From NCBI RefSeq assembly GCF_021648855.1, contig NZ_JAKJHX010000017.1, positions 1-20,182 of the forward strand: a DNA stretch of 20,182 nt, read 5' to 3'. The DNA is from Tychonema litorale BBK16 (GTDB taxonomy: Bacteria > Cyanobacteriota > Cyanobacteriia > Cyanobacteriales > Microcoleaceae). Position numbers and translations under genes: made by a program. The notes beneath the pieces are model-generated. The model saw only the letters and a list, made by a program, of their open reading frames with translations. It did no database searches and was not told where the DNA came from. Shown in pieces: positions 14,843-20,182 of the stretch (positions within the stretch are counted from its first letter, which is position 1; each line of letters starts with the position of its first letter).

Positions 14843-15346
14843 ATGAAAATCCGCGACGCAAGTGAAAGCGACTTACCAGCAATAGTTCAAATATACAATG
14901 CAGCCATACCAGGGCGATCGGCTACAGCAGATTTAGAACCAATCTCCGTCGAAAGTCGCCTCCCCTGGTACAGACAACACTCCCCCGATTCCTTACCCAT
15001 TTGGGTAATGGAATCAGAACAAACCATCATTGGCTGGCTGAGCTTGCAGCGTTTCTACGGACGCGCCGCCTATCAGCATACAGCAGAAGTTAGCATTTAC
15101 ATCACGCCCGATCGCCAATGCTGCGGAGTCGGGCAAAAATTATTACAACAAGCAATTGGGCGCAGTCCAGAATTAGGAATTAAAACCTTAATCGGCATAA
15201 TTTTTGCCCACAATCAACCCAGCTTAAAATTGTTCAATAAATTTGGATTTCAGACCTGGGGACATCTGCCACAAGTCGCCGAACTTGATGGAGTTGAAAG
15301 AGATGTAGTAATTATCGGCCTGCGTTTAAAAAAGACCATAAATTAG
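14843..15346 (+). CDS. GNAT family N-acetyltransferase (phosphinothricin acetyltransferase-like)
   Basis: This 167-residue protein is a Gcn5-related acetyltransferase that moves an acetyl group from acetyl-CoA to an amine. The start MKIRDASESDLPAIVQIYNA and the substrate region HTAEVSIYITPD closely follow the PAT/Bar/MnaT branch. Known members of that branch act on phosphinothricin, methionine sulfone or related amino acids. The acetyl-CoA loop is QCCGVG (92-97) in place of the more usual RGxGxG-type sequence. NQPSLKLFNKFGFQTWGHLPQV is the conserved C-terminal helix-strand. The length is normal. It starts 32 bases after the Uma2 gene and could be co-transcribed with it. The natural substrate is unknown. 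Confidence 0.9.
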   Translation: MKIRDASESDLPAIVQIYNAAIPGRSATADLEPISVESRLPWYRQHSPDSLPIWVMESEQTIIGWLSLQRFYGRAAYQHTAEVSIYITPDRQCCGVGQKLLQQAIGRSPELGIKTLIGIIFAHNQPSLKLFNKFGFQTWGHLPQVAELDGVERDVVIIGLRLKKTIN

Positions 15347-15423
15347 ACAGACATAAATTCCACATTAACCGCCCCCAACCACTAACTAAAACCGTTGTAA
15401 ACGCAAATTTTATGTACAAAAGT

Positions 15424-15452
15424 TTGATCCTCGATAGATAATTTGCTATAAT
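15424..15452 (+). promoter_or_regulatory. Near-consensus sigma-70-type promoter
   Basis: TTGATC (15424-15429) and a perfect TATAAT (15447-15452) are separated by exactly 17 bases. The start codon of the next gene is 65 bases beyond the -10 box, which allows a leader of about 55-60 bases. A GGAG (15505-15508) precedes the ATG by 9 bases. It is the clearest promoter in the window. The rest of the spacer 15347-15517 shows nothing else recognisable. Confidence 0.7.
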
Positions 15453-15517
15453 TATGAATAGCAGCACCAAAGCGGTATTGCTAAACCCCGCCAAAAAAAT
15501 TATAGGAGTTAAGTAAA

Positions 15518-15922
15518 ATGCCAAACAAACTCCACGTTAAAACACAGTCTGTAGGATACAGCGATTTTTACTGGAACCGTTTTAGTCCGAGAGTTGCTAC
15601 TATCAGCAGCATCCGCAATGCCAATCACTGGGACGGTGGATTTATCACCTATATTGCATATCCCAGAAAAATTGAAGCCACAGCAGCCATGAAATATTTG
15701 CTCCTGCATCAACAAGTTACTGATGTCGATATGCGAAAAGCCAAACGGATGAAAGCAAAAGGTATTCGTTGGGAGCTAAAAATACGGGGTTTAGCTTTTA
15801 ATGAAGTGCTGAAGTTTGCGACTATGGACATAAATGACGAGTTGATTATATCGGCGGTTGAAACCGGGGCAACCACGCCAAGAGCCCCTACCAAAAACAA
15901 TGTCCGAGCAACGCGAGACTAA
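15518..15922 (+). CDS. Conserved-looking hypothetical protein, 134 residues, not recognised
   Basis: I do not recognise this family. The frame is very likely real: it has a near-consensus promoter, a GGAG ribosome site 9 bases before ATG 15518, and amino-acid use typical of a soluble protein. The N-terminal half is aromatic-rich (SVGYSDFYWNRFSPRVATIS, HWDGGFITYIAYPRK). The middle is basic (DMRKAKRMKAKGIRWELKIR). The end is low-complexity (TTPRAPTKNNVRATRD) and probably disordered. There is no signal peptide, membrane helix or cysteine. The basic helix-like middle could bind nucleic acid, but this is a guess. It converges with dnaG; a long inverted repeat lies between the two stop codons and extends into dnaG. 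The phycobilisome linker family was considered and not supported. Confidence 0.75.
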   Translation: MPNKLHVKTQSVGYSDFYWNRFSPRVATISSIRNANHWDGGFITYIAYPRKIEATAAMKYLLLHQQVTDVDMRKAKRMKAKGIRWELKIRGLAFNEVLKFATMDINDELIISAVETGATTPRAPTKNNVRATRD

Positions 15923-15945
15923 AGAATAAAGGGACATTAAAACAA

Positions 15946-16008
15946 GATTTAGTATCAGTACCCAAAAGTAATCTAAAAATTCCCACTCCAGGGTACTGAT
16001 ATTAAATC
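15946..16008. terminator. 18-bp inverted repeat straddling the dnaG stop, probable bidirectional terminator
   Basis: The arms 15946-15963 (GATTTAGTATCAGTACCC) and 15991-16008 pair over 18 bases with one G-U wobble; the inner 11 bp are perfect. The loop is 27 bases. The right arm encodes the last residues of DnaG, and its stop codon (15973-15975) lies in the loop. The position between convergent genes suggests termination for both. Confidence 0.55.
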
Positions 16009-18000
16009 GTAAAAATTGACTTGACGCAACCGCTCTAATTCCCGTATCCATTCTTGTTCAGCGAGAAATTGTTGATGATATTCTAGAGCCTCTTCACAAT
16101 TGCTAGCAGCATCCGTGTTTTCCCACATATTCAGTGCAATGCGGCGACGTTTCATGCTGATGATTTGCTCGATGCACGCCAGAGCTGACCTAATTACTAA
16201 AGGTGCACGATAAACATTTTTTTCTGACAACTCATTTAAGTGAAATAAATGGGAAATTTGATTGAGTTGATTGGGATATTCGATTAAGCTATCTTGCAAT
16301 CTTAATATTAACTCAGACGGCGCTATTTGTAAAGAGATTTTGTGCAAAATTTCTGCATTCAAAATCTGATGCCACAAAAATCTGTGGTGAGAAAGGCTAA
16401 ACTGGACTTCTCTAGCTTCGATGGATTCTCGAACATCTTGGCGGTATTCGGGACAGTGCAAATATATCTGCAATAATTGCCCTTCTGCTTCTTCCAAAAG
16501 AGTCCGGGCTACGGCGGCAAAGCTTTCCTTGGAGTGTTTTTTTTCGCTAGTGGTAGTCTGTTTCTTGTATTGTTTGTTTGGCTTCAGCTTCTTTCTAATT
16601 AACAATGGCATTGTCAATGATTCGTCTTGACTCAGCCTCTTACCCCAATCGTTGATTACTTGATTTAACAAGTTATCTGCTAGCATTTTTGTGAGTCGAT
16701 AATCTCCCTTGCTGAGAATCTCCGCGCATTTTTGTAGGTAATGTGTGAGTTGATTGTCGTCAGTGATATTGGTTAATAATTTAATGATTTTTTTGGTAAT
16801 TTGCTGGTAAGTATCTGCTTGTTTCAAATCTTGATTGATCAGCATTTGTTGAAGTTGCCAGTCCAGCCATAAAGGAGCTGTTTTTAGCAATTCTCGATAT
16901 TGTTCAGGAGAGTAAGTTTTGAGGAATTCATCGGCATCTTTACCATCGGGAATGTTGAGAACTCGCAGTTGTACTTCTCCTTGATAGGCAAGTTTTTCTA
17001 TTTCTCCAATCGCCCTTTCTGCTGCTTGAGTTCCGGCTTTGTCGGCATCGAAATTAAGGATAATTTGTTTGGAGTCTGTGTAGCGCAATAACTGTCGTAC
17101 TTGGTTTAAACTGAGGGCTGTGCCGAGGGAAGCGACGGCGTTGCCAATGCCCGCTGCATGAAGTGCGATCGCATCAAAGTACCCCTCTACGACGACTGCT
17201 TGATCGGCTTTACTAATCGCTATTTTGGCTGTATCTAAGGCGAATAAAGTTTTACCTTTATCGAATAGTTCTGTTTCGGGAGAATTGAGATATTTCGGTT
17301 GTTCGTCGCCGAGGGATCTGCCGCCAAAACCGATGACTCTGCCTTGGGTATCACGGATGGGAATCATCACACGATTTCGGAAACGGTCGTAATAGCCACT
17401 GCCTCCTGATTTGCGTGGTACAATTAATCCGGCTTGTTCTACTAACTGGGCTGGATAGTGTTTTTGTTCTACCAAATAGCTGTAGAGGGTTTCCCAACCT
17501 TGAGGTGCATAACCTAACTGAAATTGTTGGATTGTTTCTTCACTAAGTTGTCGTTCAGATTTGAGATATGCTAGGGGTTCTTGTCCTTGGGGTTGTCTCA
17601 AGGCGTGTTCGTAAAACTTGGTGGTGAGGGCGGAAATTTCATATAGTTGTTCGCGCAGAGAAATTTGGCGTTGCAATTCTTGTCGATGTTCGGGTTCGAC
17701 AGTTTTGACTTGTACTTGATAGGTTTTAGCGAGGTCTAATACGACTTCGCTGAAGGAGCGTTTCTCTAATTCCATGAGAAACTTAAAGGCATTGCCGCCA
17801 GCGCCACAGCCGAAACAATAGTACATTTGTTTGGCTTGGTTTACGGTAAAACTGGGAGATTTTTCGTCGTGAAATGGACACAACCCTACGAATTCTTTGC
17901 CACGTTTTCGCAAGACGACGCGACCAGAAATGACATCTACTATGTCGGCTCTTTGTTTGACTTCTTCGATGGTTTCTGGATGTAGCCTGGGAACTTGCAT
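15973..18000 (-). CDS. dnaG: DNA primase
   Basis: DnaG makes the RNA primers for Okazaki fragments and for replication start, working with the DnaB helicase. This 675-residue protein is full length. Its N-terminal zinc-binding domain has a Cys41-x2-His44 ... Cys62-x2-Cys65 set (CPFHDEKSPSF, YYCFGCGAGGN). The RNA polymerase core follows (YYDRFRNRVMIPIRD, GFGGRSL, KYLNSPET). The TOPRIM fold carries Glu272 in VVEGYFDAIALH and the metal-binding Asp318/Asp320 in LNFDADKAG. The last 250 residues form the DnaB-interacting region and are variable, as expected. ATG 17998-18000 gives MQVPRLHPETIEEVKQRADI, the standard start. The gene is divergent from the CSP41b homologue across a 71-base spacer. Confidence 0.96.
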   Translation of the reverse strand: MQVPRLHPETIEEVKQRADIVDVISGRVVLRKRGKEFVGLCPFHDEKSPSFTVNQAKQMYYCFGCGAGGNAFKFLMELEKRSFSEVVLDLAKTYQVQVKTVEPEHRQELQRQISLREQLYEISALTTKFYEHALRQPQGQEPLAYLKSERQLSEETIQQFQLGYAPQGWETLYSYLVEQKHYPAQLVEQAGLIVPRKSGGSGYYDRFRNRVMIPIRDTQGRVIGFGGRSLGDEQPKYLNSPETELFDKGKTLFALDTAKIAISKADQAVVVEGYFDAIALHAAGIGNAVASLGTALSLNQVRQLLRYTDSKQIILNFDADKAGTQAAERAIGEIEKLAYQGEVQLRVLNIPDGKDADEFLKTYSPEQYRELLKTAPLWLDWQLQQMLINQDLKQADTYQQITKKIIKLLTNITDDNQLTHYLQKCAEILSKGDYRLTKMLADNLLNQVINDWGKRLSQDESLTMPLLIRKKLKPNKQYKKQTTTSEKKHSKESFAAVARTLLEEAEGQLLQIYLHCPEYRQDVRESIEAREVQFSLSHHRFLWHQILNAEILHKISLQIAPSELILRLQDSLIEYPNQLNQISHLFHLNELSEKNVYRAPLVIRSALACIEQIISMKRRRIALNMWENTDAASNCEEALEYHQQFLAEQEWIRELERLRQVNFYDLISVPWSGNF

Positions 18001-18071
18001 AGGGCTATTTAAAGCTAAGGAGTAACTTTATTGTAAGATGTTTACACTAACTATAAGGAGCATGGGAAATA

Positions 18072-19007
18072 ATGCGAATTTTAATGATGGGTGGTACTCG
18101 ATTTATCGGGGTTTATCTTACTAAGATTTTAGCAGCACAAGGGCATGAGGTGGTGTTGTTTAATCGTGGGAATAAGCCGGTGCCTGTTTCGGGAGTGCAG
18201 CATATTCAGGGCGATCGCACAAATCTCGATCAACTTAAAGACAAATTATCCACGGAGGAGTTTGATGTCGTTTTCGACAATAACGGCCGCGAACTGAGCG
18301 ATACAAAGCCTTTAGCTGAAATATTTAAAGGTCGGGTGCAGCACTTTGTTTACATGAGCTCTGCGGGGGTTTATTTGAAATCCGATCAAATGCCTCATAT
18401 CGAAGGGGACGCTACCGATCCGAAAAGCCGCCATTTGGGTAAATGTGAAACGGAAACTTACTTGGCCGAGTCCGGTTTGCCTTGGACTTCGATTCGCCCG
18501 ACTTATATTTATGGCCCCCAAAATTATAACGATTTGGAGGCTTGGTTTTTCGATCGCATTGCGCGCGATCGCCCAATCCCGATTCCTGGTAACGGAATGC
18601 ACTTCACGCAGCTAGGGCATTGTCAGGACTTGGCTAGGGCGATGGCGGCGGTTTTGGGGAATGAAAGCGCGATCGGGCAAATTTACAACGTTTCGGGCGA
18701 TCGATTTGTCACCTTTGACGGTTTAGCCCGCGCCTGCATTCAGGCTGCTGGCAAATCAGTCGATTCTATTAAGATTGTACACTACGATCCAAAACAATTT
18801 GACTTCGGTAAAAAGAAAGCTTTTCCCATGAGATTGCAGCACTTTTTCGCCTCAGTGAATAAAGCTGTCACCGAACTTAACTGGCAACCGGAATTTGATT
18901 TAGTTTCCGGCTTAAAAGATTCATTTCAGAATGATTATTTAGTTTCGGGAAGGGACAAAGCTGAGATTGATTTTTCAGTCGATGATGAAATCTTGAAAGC
19001 CGTTTGA
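18072..19007 (+). CDS. CSP41b-like NAD-dependent epimerase/dehydratase-fold RNA-binding protein
   Basis: This 311-residue protein is an atypical short-chain dehydrogenase. It matches plant chloroplast CSP41b closely in pattern: GGTRFIG at 7-13, then FDVVFDNNGRE, SSAGVYLKSD (96-105), DPKSRHLGKCETE, WTSIRPTYIYGPQNYN, GQIYNVSGDRFVTFDGLA, FDFGKKKAFPMRLQHFFASV. CSP41a/b bind plastid RNA and ribosomal particles and are thought to stabilise transcripts of photosynthesis genes. The usual catalytic YxxxK is HxxxK here (His121, Lys124), as in the chloroplast proteins, so classic SDR catalysis is doubtful. ATG 18072 has AAGGAG 11 bases upstream. The CSP41 family call rests on recalled sequence; a role in RNA metabolism in this organism is inference. 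Confidence 0.9.
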   Translation: MRILMMGGTRFIGVYLTKILAAQGHEVVLFNRGNKPVPVSGVQHIQGDRTNLDQLKDKLSTEEFDVVFDNNGRELSDTKPLAEIFKGRVQHFVYMSSAGVYLKSDQMPHIEGDATDPKSRHLGKCETETYLAESGLPWTSIRPTYIYGPQNYNDLEAWFFDRIARDRPIPIPGNGMHFTQLGHCQDLARAMAAVLGNESAIGQIYNVSGDRFVTFDGLARACIQAAGKSVDSIKIVHYDPKQFDFGKKKAFPMRLQHFFASVNKAVTELNWQPEFDLVSGLKDSFQNDYLVSGRDKAEIDFSVDDEILKAV

Positions 19008-19064
19008 AGTTAAGTTATAGTGGGAGCATCTCAATACTAGCAAAAATCTAGAACCCCACCCTAA

Positions 19065-19087
19065 CCCTCCCCTTAGTAAGGGGAGGG
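19065..19087. repeat. Dispersed palindrome CCCTCCCCTT-AGT-AAGGGGAGGG
   Basis: A perfect 10-bp stem with a 3-base loop lies 57 bases after the CSP41b-like gene. It belongs to the CCCTCCCC/GGGGAGGG repeats scattered through filamentous cyanobacteria. It could end the upstream transcript. A related C-run/G-run sequence begins the repeat block inside the kinase gene at 20043. Confidence 0.8.
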
Positions 19088-19166
19088 AACAAGAAAAATA
19101 GCAACCAGACTGTCACAGTAAGGTTAGCAGCCGTGTAATCTACAAATGTCGAAGGAGAAAAATAAC

Positions 19167-19715
19167 ATGAGATTTATAAATCCCAAGATTAGATTTGCAT
19201 TTAATAAAATATTTGGCAGCGCCAAAAACACGGATATTTTGATTAGTTTTTTGAATGCTATGCTGTATGAAGGGCAACCCATAATTGAAGGCTTAGAAAT
19301 CATCAGTATTAAAGATAAGTGGATTTACTTCCTTGAACATTGTGGTAGTTTACAGGAAATTCCAGCAGAAATGAGTGAAGTCCCGCAAATTAAGAAAGCT
19401 TTTGAAATTGCTGATGATGTTAGTTTGACTTATGAGGAATCTGATACGTTACAGAAGCAAGAGTTTTTTGTGCAAGATATGCAAAGCTTGGTCGAGGAAG
19501 GCAGACAAGAAGGCAGACAAGAAGGTCAAGTAAAGTTAATTATGCGTTTGCTGAGTCGTCGTTTAGGTCAAATAAACCCAGATTTTGAAATCCGAATTCG
19601 CCAATTGCCGATCGACAAATTAGAGAATCTTGCAGAAGCCATGTTAGATTTTTCAAAGGCGGAAGATTTGACAGCTTGGTTAGAAGCTAATTCTTCAAAA
19701 ACTAGGAAATATTAG
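19167..19715 (+). pseudogene. Rpn-family (PD-(D/E)XK) nuclease with DUF4351 tail, internally deleted, frame intact
   Basis: Rpn/transposase_31-type proteins promote RecA-independent recombination by DNA cleavage and are usually about 280-320 residues. This frame has 182. The N-terminal module is present (MRFINPKIRFAFNKIFGSAK, then DILISFLNAMLYEGQPIIEGLEI). It runs directly into the segment that normally follows the nuclease core (KWIYFLEHCGSLQEIPAE). The DIKA-type and E-x-Q active-site strands are missing. The tail has a GRQEGRQEG coil and a DUF4351 domain (LIMRLLSRRLGQI to the end). The junction is near residue 46, about 19302. ATG 19167 is favoured over ATG 19146, because AAGGAG (19152-19157) sits 9 bases before it. 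The protein may be made but should lack nuclease activity. It ends 9 bases before the kinase gene. Confidence 0.8.
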
Positions 19716-19724
19716 GTAAATCTC

Positions 19725-20182
19725 ATGCTTGGAATCACACTCAGCAGTCGCTACAGCATTATCCGTCACTTAGGAGGCGGCGGATTTGCTCAAACTTACC
19801 TAGCTGAAGATAGTCAGCTACCAGGAAATCATCTCTGCGTTGTCAAACAACTAAAACCCCAAGCAACTGATCCCGAAACTTTACAGGTAGCAAGACGTTT
19901 GTTTGATACAGAAGCACAAGTTTTATACAAGTTGGGAAATCACGATCGCATTCCCCGACTTTTTGCATACTTTGAAGAAAATCAAGAATTTTATTTAGTT
20001 CAAGAATTTATAGAAGGTCACGATTTAAGTCAAGAAATTATACCCCCCCAAACCCCCCCTTACCAAGGGGGGGCTGGACTTGGCTCCCCACCAAACCAAG
20101 GAGGGGCTGGACTTGGCTCCCCACCAAACCAAGGGGGGGCTGGACTTGGCTCCCCACCAAACCAAGGAGGGGCTGGACTTGG
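19725..20182 (+). CDS. Serine/threonine protein kinase, N-terminal part, with repeat insertion; truncated by window edge
   Basis: A Hanks-type kinase starts at ATG 19725, 9 bases after the Rpn-like gene. The nucleotide loop is LGGGGFAQTYLAED. The ATP lysine is in CVVKQLKP and the helix-C glutamate in LFDTEAQVLYKLGNH. The hinge is YLVQEFIEGHDLSQEI. Such kinases are abundant in filamentous cyanobacteria and often carry C-terminal sensor repeats. Just after the hinge the normal lobe is interrupted: the sequence becomes PPQTPPYQGGAGLGSPPN and then repeats an 11-residue unit QGGAGLGSPPN to the window edge. The catalytic HRDxKxxN and DFG motifs should come later and cannot be checked. The frame stays open through the insertion. 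Substrates are unknown. Confidence 0.85.
   Translation, partial: MLGITLSSRYSIIRHLGGGGFAQTYLAEDSQLPGNHLCVVKQLKPQATDPETLQVARRLFDTEAQVLYKLGNHDRIPRLFAYFEENQEFYLVQEFIEGHDLSQEIIPPQTPPYQGGAGLGSPPNQGGAGLGSPPNQGGAGLGSPPNQGGAGL
20043..20182 (+). repeat. 33-bp G/C-rich tandem repeat inside the kinase frame (at least 3.6 copies)
   Basis: A C-run/G-run lead (20043-20073) is followed by 33-bp units starting at 20062, 20095, 20128 and 20161; the last is cut by the window edge. Copies 1 and 3 carry GGGGGGG where copies 2 and 4 carry GGAGGGG, so the effective unit is a 66-bp dimer. Because 33 is a multiple of three, each copy adds QGGAGLGSPPN without a frameshift. Confidence 0.95.

Noticed and set aside
15518..15922. 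Phycobilisome linker (CpcD-like) assignment for the unknown protein
   Set aside because: The length and basic character invited this idea, but no conserved CpcD/linker motif could be found.

Overview
The window comes from a cyanobacterial chromosome, most likely a filamentous Oscillatoriales-type strain such as Microcoleus or Oscillatoria. Three things support this. It carries photosystem I genes (psaF and psaJ) and a homologue of the chloroplast RNA-binding protein CSP41b. The palindrome GCGATCGC and its core CGATCG recur in nearly every gene. Several intergenic gaps hold short tandem repeats with a 7-base unit, plus dispersed palindromes typical of these genomes. The strain assignment is inference.

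Layout: (1) 1-193, start of an RTX-repeat protein on the minus strand, cut by the window edge. (2) 472-2259, a membrane-fusion (HlyD-type) efflux adaptor, divergent from an AI-2E family permease (2456-3538). (3) A 22-copy heptamer array, then a lone DppC/OppC-type ABC permease (3750-4820). (4) A patatin-like lipase and a zinc-free quinone oxidoreductase, both on the minus strand (4838-7040). (5) A large c-di-GMP signalling protein with GAF, three PAS, GGDEF and EAL domains (7174-10272). (6) ilvH and a nitrilase-family amidase on the minus strand (10325-11752). (7) The psaF-psaJ operon on the minus strand, divergent from tsaD (11963-13922). psaJ is only 42 codons long. (8) A Uma2 nuclease preceded by dispersed palindromes, then a PAT-like acetyltransferase. 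(9) An unrecognised 134-residue protein with a near-consensus promoter, convergent with dnaG. (10) The CSP41b homologue, an internally deleted Rpn-type nuclease, and the start of a Ser/Thr kinase.

Most of the window is ordinary core genome (ilvH, psaFJ, tsaD, dnaG, CSP41b homologue) with single accessory genes between. I see no multi-gene defence island, prophage, CRISPR array, tRNA or rRNA. The most unusual items are four. A 33-bp G/C-rich repeat has expanded in frame inside the kinase domain at the right edge. The Rpn gene lacks its catalytic core but keeps an open frame. An 18-bp inverted repeat straddles the dnaG stop codon. A terminator-like hairpin sits between psaF and psaJ.
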